DNA of 64,000 nucleotides from Rosa chinensis (GCF_002994745.2 NC_037091.1:32242612-32306611), one strand, 5' to 3'; counted from the first letter of the stretch, positions 24,056 through 35,150 are shown. The notes: generated by a model from the letters alone, not told the origin. Translations and numbers: made by a program.

Positions 24056-24100
24056 TGATTGGAATGCTTGCTAAGATCTGAGTTTTAGTCATGACTTGCA

Positions 24101-25072
24101 TTTTATGAATCATTTTTTAGGAGCATTCCAGAATTAAGTATATTTTATGATTTCTGATGGTTTTCGATGAATTGTTTTCCGAGTTAATTTTCGGAATAAA
24201 AAAAATATTTTTTTTTTATTCGACGATCTTGAGTTTTATGAAAGATTTTCCGGAAATGGGATTTTCAATGTTATTTATGACTTTCCTTTTATTTATCTTG
24301 CAAGTTATGTTATCGATCACGATTTCCTTTACGAGCTTATCAATCACATTATTGGTAGCATATGTTATCAATCATAATGTTTTTGTTGTTCAAGTAAATC
24401 CAAAATACATGTCTAGCCCAAACTCTAGATTACTTGACCTAGTAGTAATATGGTTAGAATTAGAGATAATATCAGAGAATTTTGGAGATATCTAATCATG
24501 TAATATTACATTTCCGGTTATTTGTTGAAAATTAATTTATTTGATAGATTTCTAATAATAAGATTCACTCCTAAGCTGACTATGCATGCCAACTCAATAC
24601 CACATCATAAAACATAAGCCCCACATGAGCCACGTCATCGAGTTAATGGACTCACTTAACAGAAGACTAACAGACTGGACCTATTAGATCAAAATAGAAA
24701 GTGCAGGAGTGTTTTTGATTAAATTAGAAGTTCACAGACTAAATTGATTTTAGACCAAAACCACAGGGTAGTAATCATATTTAACCCTTTCTTAAATTAG
24801 CAATTAAAAATTTTTCTATTTTCAAAATAAGATCAATTAAAAAAAAAATAATGATACTATTATAAAAAAATTTTAAAAAAAATGTCAGGCATCAACACAA
24901 TTCTAACTAAAAGAAAATAACATAATATGAAAATTTGTAATTTACTTTCTACCCTCTTTGCTAAAGATCTTTTTGCTATCTGCCGCTGAAAAGTATAGAA
25001 AGAAAGATGAATCGAGCAACACCTTTGAAAAAATATTAATAATTTATTATATTTTTATAGGAACAGGCATGA
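24101..25072. other. AT-rich intergenic stretch with TE end fragments
   Basis: 24385-24500 resembles the start of the Copia LTR at 62083 (caagtaaatccaaaata, gcccaaact, ttacttgacctagt). 24650-24795 resembles the TIR-like end at 19620-19767 in the same orientation (ccacagggta). The open frame 24157-24495 is hydrophobic and overlaps the LTR fragment, so I do not call it a gene. Confidence 0.45.
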
Positions 25073-25312
25073 CACAAATGGATCATAGAGAGCGTGCATG
25101 TACATACCTCCAATAATATGGAGTATTTACTACATCACCAAGCATAAGTAACACCTACTTTGGGACATCCACAAGACATGGCAAAGCCCAACCGAGACAT
25201 GCATCGTGTAGCCCTATGTTCGGGCTACGCGGCGGTATCCGGAAGTCGCAAATCCGCCACCGGGAAGCCACCTTTCCGCCCTTGCCAAGATGCCCCCATA
25301 ACATAGCTTTCT

Positions 25313-25612
25313 ACATGTTAAATAGACTAGAATAGTAACTTTGCTTGTCCCACATCGAAGAACAAGTAAATGAGAAGCATTCCTTCATCTATAAAAGGAA
25401 TGCCTCCTCCCACAACTCAACACATTCATTACATCTCTTGTAATCTTGTTAGGCCGCAAGGCTCGACACACTAGTATAGCTTTCAAGTGGACGTAGTCTC
25501 CCGCTCATGCGGAGGCGAACCACTATACTTCGCTTGTGTCGTTCTCTCTCTCTCTCTATCTCTTACTTATCGTTAATTAGATCCCCAACGGATCCAAGCA
25601 TTAACAGTGCAC
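25313..25612 (+). repeat. LTR-like region with promoter elements
   Basis: Contains cttgtcccacatcgaag, a TATA-like ctataaaag at 25390-25398, then a pyrimidine-rich stretch and ttaattagatccccaac with a CA end near 25611. These are usual features of plant LTRs. The LTR start is uncertain (possibly TGTTAAATAG at about 25316). Confidence 0.5.
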
Positions 25613-25800
25613 ATGCTAGCCATCAAGAATGGCGACAATCGATGAGTTCTACACAACATCAAGCCTATTTGGCACGGCGGCGAGCACATGCTCGAGGAAA
25701 GCGACTAGCCGTGGAAAATGTAAGTGACCATGGACAAGAGGTGGGCCCAAGTAATAGGATTAGGCTAGCTCCAGGTACTTTTGTATTGCTCAAGGTTTCA
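25613..25800 (+). pseudogene. Possible gag N-terminal fragment
   Basis: After the LTR-like region a frame reads MSSTQHQAYLARRRAHARGK from about 25641 and continues with an acidic stretch to about 25780, then diverges. The basic N-terminus and position right after an LTR suggest the beginning of an element gag. No conserved domain is seen. Confidence 0.3.
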
Positions 25801-25924
25801 AATTTCGGTACTTCAAATTTAAGGAAATTTTGGAGAAAAGTTTCAATTTCGGTGGAAATTTCAGTTAAAAATAAAGAAATCATATTAATTGCATTTATAA
25901 GATGATATTTTTGAATGAAACTTT

Positions 25925-26223
25925 TGTCACGCCCCTGATTTTTAACACAAATAAAAATCGATATATAATCCCATAATTATACATGCGTGACCGTTCAGTC
26001 ATCAATACAAAATACCTGTAAACCAATTACATATTGATGCCCTGAACCCACCATGTCAATATTGACCCGCTCCACAAAGTCATATATTACAAAAGCATAC
26101 GAATTAAATTGTCAACAACAAAATAAAACGTAAATGCTGCTCAGAGTTAACTATACAACGGAAGTCCTTATCAACGGTAAAGTCACAAAAATGGCTTCCT
26201 ACCTTAAAGTTGCAAAGGCACTA
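25925..26223 (+). repeat. LTR start fragment (TGTCACGCCCCTGATTTTTAAC)
   Basis: A start like TGTCACGCCCC but unlike LTR-A after the first 11 bases. It is cut after about 300 bp by another LTR-like start at 26224. Confidence 0.45.
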
Positions 26224-27430
26224 TGACAGGACCCGCCCTGGATTTCACCCTGAAATCCGAAGTGGCCCTGCGGGGCCCACCTTAGAAGAAATTCTACCAA
26301 AAATTTGGCGGAACTTCCCCTAAAATGGGCTACCCAAAACCTGTAGAAAGCATTTACACTTCTAAATCAAATCATCCTTATACTTCTGGAGCCACCCTGC
26401 TCCCCAACTCAACATCAATCTCCAATTCACAAAACACAAACCTCAACTTAAAAAAAAACATAAATTCCATAGGTAATCAGAGCAATTCTAATAGAAAGGT
26501 AAATAAGGACAACCTAACTCAAAGGCAAACGCGGAAGCCATGCTGTTGACTATGCCTCAACTCCGTGTACGCCCGACCTCACTAATTGGCCTGCAAACTG
26601 GGCATTTGAAACCGAAGGGCCCAGGGGAAAGTATTGAAAACACGTTAGTGTGAGTGGACAAAAATAAGCAATTTTAAACAAAAGAGATTTTATACTTTCC
26701 CACATTTAATTTATTAAAAAAATCTCCCGATGCATGCACTGATTTAGGAAAACGAAACAAAAGGAGTTCCGCTCAAGAAAACCGACTAGCCCCGCTAGTC
26801 CCAAACAACTGAAAGGAAGGATGGAAACTCCGATACTCAACAGAATAAGACCAGCCCCGCTGGTTAAACGGAAATCAGACTAGGCCCCGCTAGTCAAGTA
26901 ATGATAGGATATGGGGAAGAAATATCACCATACGGGTAATGGAGCCTCCCAGGCTCTACCTACCCTCGACTGCCACTCACACATAGATTGTGCGAGGAGG
27001 AGAACTAATAACCTCAACTTCCACTCACACATAGATTGTGTGAGGAGGAGAATATGACCTCGACTGCCACCCACGTGAGGAGGAGAATAAATCACCTCGA
27101 CTGCCACTGACAACATCTCCCTCATCGTAGTTTATCTTAAGACGACCAGGAGTTCCACTTTCCGGGGTTCCCAGAACGATGCCGTTTGAGACCATCTCAG
27201 CTGCTTTCGAATCTGAGAGCCGCCGACGGTACGAATTCTTGGTCGAGATATTTCGAGCCGTAGTTCTCGCTTTCGATGAATTCTTTTGGTTGGATATGCA
27301 ACACCATTGAGGAAATCGAGTTGCTCGGATTGGAAGTGTTGTGGAACTACCTTAAGGTTCCTGTTTGGTCCATTTTGGCTTTCAATATTCCGGCAAAGAA
27401 TACTCCAGCAAGAAATCAAGAATTTTAGCC
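26224..27430 (+). repeat. LTR-like sequence starting TGACAGGACCCGCCC
   Basis: Begins TGACAGGACCCGCCCTGG and contains cccgctagtc/cccgctggtt repeats (26790-26900) and tandem repeats at 26957-27110. The right end meets the UGT pseudogene near 27430 without a clear CA or matching target duplication, so the end is approximate. The minus-strand frame 27132-27419 has no domain. Confidence 0.45.
26957..27110. repeat. Tandem repeat, about 50-bp unit, 3-4 copies
   Basis: Unit reads cctcgactgccactcacaca then tagattgtgcgaggaggagaa; later copies are shortened. Confidence 0.85.
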
Positions 27431-28084
27431 GAGAAATGCATCTAGTGGCTTGACTCGCATGCTTCTGATTCAGTGGTCTACATCTTGTTTAGTTCTCAGA
27501 ACACGATCAGTGCCTCCTAGATAATGGCGTTGGCCAATGGTTTGGAAAAGAGCGGGAAGCCTTTTGTCTGGGTCATAAGGCACGACTTGAAGGCGAGTTC
27601 CGATCAGAATAGCTACCGGAACGTTTTAAAGAGTGAATGAGGGAAACGAAGCAAGGGTTGTTGGTTCACAACTGGGCCCCACAGTTGGAGATACTGTCGC
27701 ACACGGCGACGCGCACGTTTGTGATCGAGTCACTGTGGGTGGAACTCGATGGTGGAGAGCTTGAGTAGAGAGGTGCCGATCATCAATTGGCCACTCGCTG
27801 TGAAGCAGGCTTTTAACTCGAAGTTGTTGGCAGAGGAGATGGGTGTGAGTGTGGAGCTGACGAGGAATGTGAAGAGTAATGCGGTGGCGGAGGAGGTGAG
27901 GAGAGTGATTGAGTTGATGGTGGATGAGAGTGGGGAAGGAGGTGAGATTAGGAGAAGAGCTGGAGAGATTATGGAGAAGATTAGTGGAGCTGTAGGGGAG
28001 GATGGTGAAGCAAAGGGGTCTTCTGTTAAAGCTTTGGATGATTTTGTTTCTAAACTTCTATCACAAAGAGAAGGCAGAGGATAA
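27431..28084 (+). pseudogene. UDP-glycosyltransferase (UGT) C-terminal half, pseudogene
   Basis: The plus strand encodes the C-terminal, UDP-sugar-binding half of a family-1 plant glycosyltransferase. Visible parts are WLDSHASDSVVYI, SQNTISAS, IMALANGLEKSGKPFVWVIR, the start of the PSPG box (HNWAPQLEILSH) and, in another frame, its centre (SHCGWNSMVESLS, INWPLAVKQAFNSKLL), then a normal C-terminal helix to TAA. Defects are TAG at 27443 and 27518, a stop after residues VLKSE near 27639, and a frameshift near 27720 inside the PSPG box. The usual acidic and Gln ending of the box reads AVKQAF, so that motif has also drifted. About 280 N-terminal residues are missing. Such enzymes add sugars to small molecules in the cytosol. 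The subfamily reminds me of UGT92. Confidence 0.85.
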
Positions 28085-28449
28085 AAAAAATTCAATAATT
28101 CTGTATTAGCAAGGACCAATGATTTAAAAAGCGCACCTGCGCAAAAGGCGTGTTTTGTGATCTTTCTTGCTTAAGATTCATTATTCGTGTATTGTAGTCT
28201 GTGGATTTTTAGAAATGAATGAGTTAAGTATTATTATATTCTTGAGTTTTCACTTCATTGTGTATCTTTTCTAATTATTAAGTTGTATAATTTCAGATTG
28301 TTGTTTGTCAAACAGCAAATATGCAGATTCATGATATTAAGCAGATATTAAGCAAGTGAAATATAATTTCCTTCAGTTCTATATAATTAAAAAATTTTGT
28401 AGGACATTATGCATGCTTATATCATATATATATATATGGTATGATGATC
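28085..28449. other. 3' flank of the UGT pseudogene; no gene seen
   Basis: AT-rich, with a short TA microsatellite at 28422-28437. It may hold the former 3' untranslated region. Confidence 0.4.
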
Positions 28450-29119
28450 CATTACTAGCAAAAAGAGCTGTACACACTGATTGAAATCAGTGTGTATAAA
28501 ACCTAATAGCTACTTAAAATCTGTATGGGAAGCCTAATGGCTACCCCACACTCACAGATGCTACGTCTGTTCCATTTGTTGTCGTGGTCTTTGATCTTCC
28601 CCCACTGATAGAAAAATCAGTGTGGATTATAATAACGGCACCCACCACTTCCCAACTCTATGCAGGTCCATCAAATCAATGATAAAAATATATTTGTAGA
28701 ATGCATCAGTGTGAATTGGGGGCTAAATATTAAATAAATATTTTTGACATTTCATCAGTCCAATTGTATTAAAGAAAATAATTTTACCATGTTTTTGTTT
28801 TAATAAAATCGTTTTTAAATTTTAATACTTCTAATTATTTCTTTTATTCCCAGATCTGATTCATCAACAAACATAGTCCTTGCATATCTTCTGGTTCAGT
28901 AGAATCGAAATCCAAATTGTTATAAGAGGTTGTTGGAAGATCTTCTAGGTCAAAATCTTCACCGACGCCGTAATCAATCTTCAGTGTAAAACATTACTAA
29001 ACAAAGAAAGACATGGATTAAGAACTTCAAACTTTGGTAGAGAATACCCAATATGACCATGAATGCAAAGCAGATTATCAAAAACTGAAAATGTTAAAAT
29101 TTAAATCTAATAAACCCAA

Positions 29120-30611
29120 ATTCAGATTTTATGCAGGCGGAGGTTGGACAAGATATGTCGTATACGTGGCTGAGTATCCTGGCTGGCAGGGAGGTGTTAG
29201 CTCGAGGTTTGAGGTATCAAATTGGTAGTGGTACTCATGTTTCTGTGTGGGAGGACCCTTGGTTGCCACTACCTTATAATTTCAAGCCGTTCTCCACACC
29301 CATGGTGGGTACAGAAGATTGGTTGGTGAGTGATCTCATTGATTCAGAACAGCAAGAATGGATTCAACCTATAATTGAAGAGTTGTTTACGGAAAGGGAG
29401 AGGGAGATAATCTTAGGAATTCCTTTGAGTTTGAGGCCGGTTGGGGATCAAAAGGTGTGGCACTACGACAAGAAGGGACTGTTTAATGTTAAGAGTGGCT
29501 ATTATGTAGCTAGGATGCTGGAGACGCATACAAAGGCCGCGTCATCATCTGCCGGAGTGGGGAGTGAAGCTAATAAGGTCTGGAAGGCGGTCTGGAGAGC
29601 CAGGGTTCCACCAAAAGTGAAGAGTTTTGTGTGGAGATTGCTACGGGGTATACTGCCTACACGAGATGCACTTCGTAAGAAGGTACGTATTGAAAATCCT
29701 TGTTGCTTATTTTGTAACGAGGAGGTGGAGACTGATGTGCATGTGTTCAAGAAATGTGAAGCTTTGGAGTGTTTCTGGTCTGCATGTAATGTTGGCTTTA
29801 GACCAAGTATGCAGCCAGGAACATGGGTACAAACTTGGATTAGTGAGGTGGTTAATTCATGCACTAAGGCTCAGGTGGACAAGTTTTTTACGTGTCTTTG
29901 GGTTATATGGAGTGAAAGAAATCACATTTCATGGAAGGGTAGGTGTTGTAATGCATGGAACATGGCTGCATGGGCAGCTCATTGGTTGGAGGAATTCCAG
30001 AAGGTACACCCTCATGAGTGTAAGGGTGGGAGAAGGCCAAAGGCTAGATGGTTGTGCCCACCACGTGGATGGGGCTTATCGTAGTGAGTCTGGGCAGTAC
30101 GGTTTGGGTGTGGTAGCAAGGGATAGTGATGGGACTTGTATGGTTGCTTTGGCAAGACCCCTATCTTTTGTTACATCTCCATTGCATGTGGAAGCGGAAG
30201 CTGTCTGTGCTGGGCTCTTGTTTGCCATACATGAGGGGTGGTCTGAGGTTGAATTGGAAACAGATTGTGCAGTGCTAGTTAGTGCGTTGGTCAATCCTAA
30301 TGAGAACTACTCCGAGGTAGGTCGAATTGTGGATGATTGCAAAGAGTACATGAGTGCTTTTGATTTTGTTCAAATCGACATGTATATCGTGAAGTAAATA
30401 GTGTGGCTCATCGTTTAGCACACTTTGCTAGTTTATCCTATTTTGACGATGTTTGGATTGGGGAGACTCCCACTATTATTGAGGATGTTCTTCTTGAAGA
30501 TGTATGCAATTATACTCGAGGTATATGCACTATGTCCCCCTCGCGGTATAGTAATTCCATCAATAATAACATCTGATGGGGCTTCTACCCCCCTTCAAAA
30601 AAAAAAAAAAA
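29120..30611 (+). mobile_element. 5'-truncated L1-type LINE with poly(A) and target duplication
   Basis: The element ends in an A run (30597-30611). The sequence aaatctaataaacccaa occurs just before it (29103-29119) and just after (30612-30628), a long target duplication typical of target-primed insertion. The reverse transcriptase core is missing, so the copy is strongly 5' truncated. Confidence 0.92.
29131..30590 (+). pseudogene. LINE ORF2 C-terminus: RT zinc-binding region and RNase H
   Basis: Frame 29131-30084 shows the post-RT region (YQIGSGTHVSVWEDPWLP) and the zinc-binding segment (VWRARVPPKVKSFVWRLLRG, then CCLFCNEEVETDVHVFKKC with Cys/His ligands). A frameshift near 30050 leads to plant-type RNase H: HVDGAYR (Asp), HVEAEAVCAGL (Glu) and LETDCAVLV (Asp). 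A further shift near 30385 restores a VNSVAHRLAHFA segment carrying the late His. These domains end ORF2 proteins of plant L1 elements. The two shifts and the missing N-terminus make it inactive. Confidence 0.9.
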
Positions 30612-31482
30612 AATCTAATAAACCCAACGAATCTTACTTTCAATGGATAGATCTACTTGATTAGAAATCATCCATGCCATAACCCAATCAACATAGATCT
30701 GCTCACTAAAACCAATCATCCATGCCTCCACCTCCTATTTCTACTCACAATGATTCTGCAAAACCCAGATCTCGCAAATATTTTAATAAACCTACACATC
30801 AAAAGCAATCCACAACAAAAAACAGTAACCAAGAACATTAAAAACAATTCAAGATCCTATAAGAATTTGAGTAGTGTATCGAGATAAGGGATAAAAAAAA
30901 AGACCTGATATAGTGATATCAATCTATCTTTTCCTTAAATTGGGGATCAGATTTGGGTTCGAAGACATTAGAGAGAGGAAGAAAGTCAGCCGATCCACTA
31001 TGCTCAACAACAAACAAGGCATGATTCCACACAGACTACTTTGACTGGTTGTTTGATTAGAAGGAGATGAGACTGAGATTGGGATAGTTGAGTATTTGAA
31101 ATAGGCTGTGGAAAAAGAGAGGAGATCGATATCGGCACTTGAATATCATAGCAGATGGAAAGAGAGGGAGAGTAGATAAATGGAGTTTTTCAGTTTTGAA
31201 AGGCAAGAAAGAGACAAGTGCAGGGCAGATGGGATAGATCGAAAGAGAAAGAGTAAATAAAGTTTTTCAAATTTTTTTTAAAATAAAGTTTTTTTATTTT
31301 AAAAGGCAAGAAAGAGATAAATGCAGTTTTTATGTAAATCAAATTCATTTCAATCCACACTGATTTCTGTGCGTGATTATTTTCTCACACTGATTTCTGT
31401 GAGTATTTGTTTACTCACACGAATTTCTGTAAGTATTTGTGATTTACACTGATTTCTGTGAGTTACACACGGATTTCTATAA

Positions 31483-31974
31483 GGCCCCGTTTGGTTCACA
31501 GGAATGTCAAAATTGGAAAAGGATTTATTTTTCTTTCCAGATGGATATGGAATGGAATATGTTTTGGTATTTCCATGTGAGTGTTTGGAATATTACTAGA
31601 AATTAAATTTTGGAATTAATTTTTCATTTCTATTGTAGTGTTTGGTAAGTCATAAGAATGGAATATGAAATTATAATTTTCAATAACGCCCTTTTACTAA
31701 TTAAAGTACATCAATTTATAAAGAATATTGGTGGGGAATATAAATTTTTAGAGGGATAATTAATGTAATTTTGCCTTTGACAGTGGGAAATGGAAATAGA
31801 ATACCACCCCTAACTAGGTAATTCTATTCAGGCTTTATGAGGGAGTCAATTTCCAGTCAAATCTTATTTTTTATTTCCTTTCCAATCTTTAATTACAACC
31901 AAACGGAACATCTGAATGGAAAATGAAATTTATTCCCATTCCATACCATGATTTCCTACCATCCAAACGGGGCC
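31483..31974. mobile_element. Tourist/Harbinger-like MITE, 492 bp, TAA target duplication
   Basis: Left end GGCCCCGTTTGG and right end CCAAACGGGGCC are perfect 12-bp inverted repeats. They are flanked by TAA at 31480-31482 and 31975-31977. No coding potential. It lies inside the subterminal repeat region of the CACTA-like element and is younger. Confidence 0.92.
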
Positions 31975-32536
31975 TAAGTATTAGTGATTTACACTGATTT
32001 CTGTTAGTAATTGTTATTCACATATTTTGTTTTCAAATTCTTTCTAATAAATCTTTTAATTTTGGGGAAATAAATAAAAATTTTCTAAGTATAAAACTGT
32101 TTAATAAATTATATTTTTGTTATTCACACAGATGTCTGTGTGTAAAAACTTTGTTATAGATATCTATGAGTATAAAATTATTTAATAAATTATATTTTTG
32201 TTATTATACACGGATATCTGTGTGTAAAAACTTTGTTACAGATATCTGTAAGTATAAAGTTATTTAATAAATTATATTTTTTATCACACACAAATATCAG
32301 TGTAGAATCTCACATATATCTGTATCTATTAAATATTTAGGACACATGGATATCTGTGGAAAACACTATGTCACACAGATTTCAGTGACAATATTGTCAA
32401 CATGTGCTCATGTAGGGTCGAATAGATCATTTCACACTGATATCTATTGCTAAAAACTAAATCCCACAGATTTTTTTATCAGTGTGAAAGTCAGCAGGTT
32501 TAAAATTTGTGTGCAATGACATTTTTGCTAGTAGTG

Positions 32537-32955
32537 TGAGTTGAGCTTGATTACAGTCAGCTGTGATAAGGGTGATTCATGTAATTTTGATTGCTGCAAT
32601 GTGATCATGGAACACTAATGTCTTCTTTAATTCATTGTGTTGTTCTATGGTTTTTTTACAGCAAACATGATTGATAGAATTTGGAACAAAAAGGGAATAC
32701 AAACTAAATCTGCACTCTTTCACTAACTGATACATGTATATGCATATACCAATTTCAAAGTAAGGTCAAGTTTAGTAGGACATTGTTAGACAACATGTTA
32801 AATAAGACATTTACATAAAAATTTTGATGTATTGTATGCATATATAAGTTAATGTATTTGTTGGAGATTGTATATGATCGAAAAGTTGGTCTAATGTCCT
32901 ATCCCTAGAAAAGACCAAAAAAAGGGATCCCTTAGTAGAAGGGCATATGTACATG
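32537..32955. other. AT-rich sequence; nothing recognised
   Basis: No frame, repeat or terminal motif stands out between the two CACTA-like ends. Confidence 0.4.
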
Positions 32956-33160
32956 CACTACTAGAATAACTTAATCACACGATAGTCATCAGACGACACA
33001 TGAGTTTTTGCTGTCGTCTTAGTCAGACGACAGATTTTTTAAACCTGTCGTCTCACCTCAACTCAGCCAACACATCATCATTTGGTAATTTTAAGAAATT
33101 TCAGACAACACTAACAAAGACATCTGTTGTCTGATCAACCGAAAAAACAAACAAAAAAAT
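32956..33160 (+). mobile_element. CACTA-like left end
   Basis: Begins CACTACTAGAATAAC and is followed by gtcgtct/agacgac subterminal repeats (33014-33135). A matching right end is not certain; candidates ending attctagtagtc lie at 34813 and 35099. Confidence 0.5.
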
Positions 33161-33702
33161 AATTTGCATTTATTTTTACCACTCAAAACACTCCAAACCT
33201 ATTTGAAAAAACTCAAAACCCATGCTCCCCCCTTAGCTAAAAAAATTAGGTCACTCTCCCTCCCAAATCGCTCGCGGTCGGACTCACCATCTCTCTCACC
33301 ACTCATCGAGCCTCTCAGCCTCGCACTCACACTCACTCGATGCACTGTCAGCGACCGCGTCTCTCTCTGTCGTGCGTGTCGTTTGTCTGTCCACCACGAG
33401 TTCTCTCTCTGTCAGTCTCTCTGTCAGTTCTCTCTTTGTTAGTGCAAATATAAGAGAAGAAGAAAAAGGAGATGAGAATCAAAGGGAAGCAGAGGCAGAG
33501 GAGAGAAAGGAAAAGATGAATGAAAATAATGAAGAGGAAGAGCCTTTGGGATTTCGATCCACTCTGATCAAAATTCCAAGTTGTGCGACAGAGGTCATCT
33601 CCAAAGCTTCCAAGAGAAAGGTATTTGTTCAGTTTTTCCAACAAATACTTTAAAAATCGCTATGAAATTTGATATATATGTTACTGATTTGGGGTTTGGC
33701 AG

Positions 33703-33845
33703 ATGGAGGCCTTGCTCAGATTGTTTTTGATTTGGGTTTTGATCTCACTGTTAGCATCCACAACTCCAGCCCAAGATGGTGCCTTTAATATAACAAATTC
33801 AAAAGATGGTGAAGTGCGATACTGATATCAGCGAGGTAACTATAT
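33703..33845 (+). pseudogene. Possible exopolygalacturonase N-terminal exon fragment
   Basis: From ATG 33703 the translation gives a signal-peptide-like start (MEALLRLFLIWVLISLLAST) and then TPAQDGAFNITNSKDGEVRY before TGA. Shifting frame by one base just before the stop gives DISE followed by gtaact, a possible splice donor. Secreted plant exopolygalacturonases begin with a signal peptide, then a FNV-type strand, a KpnADISE-like segment and an intron, so this looks like a broken first exon. It sits inside CACTA-like DNA and could be captured. The match rests on a short stretch. Confidence 0.4.
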
Positions 33846-34560
33846 TTTGCAGACTGAAAACTAGATGTATGCCGAACTGAATCACTAATTCGAAACAATA
33901 ACGAAATTGGCTAGATTTTCTACAATCACCATAAAACATTACAATCTCTCCATCGAGCGGTTGATTTCTCCGAATTCATTTTCTACTTCATGGTTGCTTT
34001 AGAATGAACCTAAACAATTTAAATGCAATGTATAAGTCATACAACTAAAGGAATAAAATTGGTATACACCAATGTGTTTGTAATTAAAATTAATTTTTTT
34101 TATCTTATGTCCACGCACATCCATCGATGGAATAAATACAAACGTGATGTGAAAAAATAAGCACGTTTCGCGGTTGCCACGCCATCGGTCAAACAATAAA
34201 ACATATAAGTAACTACGGTTGACCAATCCGATCGGATTCGAAAATATGGTGAAATTGGCTAAATTTTTTACCATACTCATAATTTATTGTAATAAACTCA
34301 TCCAACGGTCGGTTTTTCCATTTTCTTTGAATTGATAGGGGTTGCTCTTTGGAGTGTATGATATATAAATATAGGTTTATAAAAAATTAGTGTCTTTAAA
34401 AATTTATTTATCAATAAATTAGTATCTATATATAAATATAGATTTTTTTTGGTACAATATAGTTATATAGATCTATTATCTTTGGTTGTATTTGATCATT
34501 ATCCATTGAATTTCCAAAGCTTGATTAAAAAAAAAACTTGTGTCTTTAAATATTTATTTA
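33846..34560. other. AT-rich non-coding DNA with a local repeat
   Basis: The phrases gaaattggctagattttc (33912) and gaaattggctaaattttt (34252), each followed by a catccaacggtcggtt-like sentence, form a degenerate direct repeat about 340 bp apart. No gene is seen. Confidence 0.4.
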
Positions 34561-34567
34561 TAAATAA

Positions 34568-34796
34568 AGCCCGCAAGGCCCGGCCCAAAAAAGCCCGCAA
34601 GGCCAAGCCCGGCCCGGCCCGAAAAAGCCCGCAAGGCCCGCTTTATATGGATGGGCTTGGATCCTTTGATTTTTAATAAAGCCCGGCCCGGCCCGGCCCG
34701 CAATTATTTAAAAATATGGCAAGGCCCGGCCCGGCCCGGCCCGAGCCCGCTATGAATGGGCCGGGCCGGGCCCGGCCCGGCCCGTTGACGACCCCT
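34568..34796. repeat. GGCCC-rich element, possibly a hAT-like MITE
   Basis: Dozens of GCCCG/GGCCC units on a strongly AT-rich background. The right side ends with cccgttgacgacccctat, a style I associate with short plant DNA elements beginning aggggtcgtcaacggg. A weak left partner (taggggttg, about 34336) is not convincing. Confidence 0.5.
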
Positions 34797-35150
34797 ATGT
34801 ATAGTGACATGATTCTAGTAGTCACTCAGTCTAATATTTGAATTAGATATTTGTTTTTCCAGTGTCATAACAAGAAAACAAATTGGTTTTTTTTTTTTTT
34901 TTTTTTTTTTATATTAAGAAACCGATGTTGAGACATAATTTTTACATCGAGTGCTGATAAAAAAGCGATCTGTAGCTTCTGCTTTAACCGTGGCTAAAAA
35001 TTAATGTCTTAATTTTTTTTATCTTTCCCAACAGCCACAAAGACATCGGTTGGATTGTTGTTTTACATCGGCTAAAAACCGATGTATAGTGACATGATTC
35101 TAGTAGTCACTCAGTCTAATATTTGCATTAGATATTTTTTTTTCCAGTAC
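34797..35150. repeat. Direct repeat and accgatgt-type CACTA-like end
   Basis: The block tgtatagtgacatgattcta and the following about 48 bp occur at 34797 and again at 35083. Between them are aaaccgatgt/acatcggtt units and a T run (34888-34910). Inverted accgatgt units next to attctagtagt resemble CACTA subterminal repeats. Confidence 0.5.

Larger units (their letters stand above)
20092..24100 (+). repeat. Tat-type LTR, interrupted by a solo LTR-A
   Basis: Starts TGTAAATGTCTAAG and matches 53391-53898 over about 500 bp (shared gctggt, ggtcttctcttctccgatgcc, ttttataggtggggaagag, atgcttggcaaatgctcatgcaagta). It resumes after 23459 with GC-richer sequence containing repeated gttgcgctgagcggag units (23909-24050). 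The right border is uncertain. The region is GC-richer than its neighbours. No protein is recognised. Confidence 0.6.
28450..32536. mobile_element. CACTA-like element containing a LINE and a MITE
   Basis: The left end is CATTACTAGCAAAAAGAG and the right end read in reverse is CACTACTAGCAAAAATGTC: inverted CACTA-type termini with one change. Subterminal repeats of cactgatttctgtgagt or cacacagatgtctgtgtg occur many times at 31340-32500, and inverted versions (cagtgtgtataaaacc, aaatcagtgtgga) at 28470-28720. No 3-bp target duplication is evident (atc left, tga right). No transposase is recognised. The native part is about 2.1 kb, so it is a non-autonomous copy. Confidence 0.7.

Noticed and set aside
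24157..24495. 112-codon hydrophobic frame resembling a membrane protein
   Set aside because: Overlaps a Copia LTR-like fragment and A/T-rich DNA; hydrophobicity follows from T-rich composition.
27730..28119. 129-codon minus-strand frame opposite the UGT pseudogene
   Set aside because: It is the antisense shadow of the UGT C-terminal exon.
29502..29864. 120-codon minus-strand frame
   Set aside because: Antisense shadow of the LINE ORF2 fragment.
28447..32539. A 3-bp target duplication for the CACTA-like element
   Set aside because: The flanks read atc and tga and do not match, so the duplication is not claimed.
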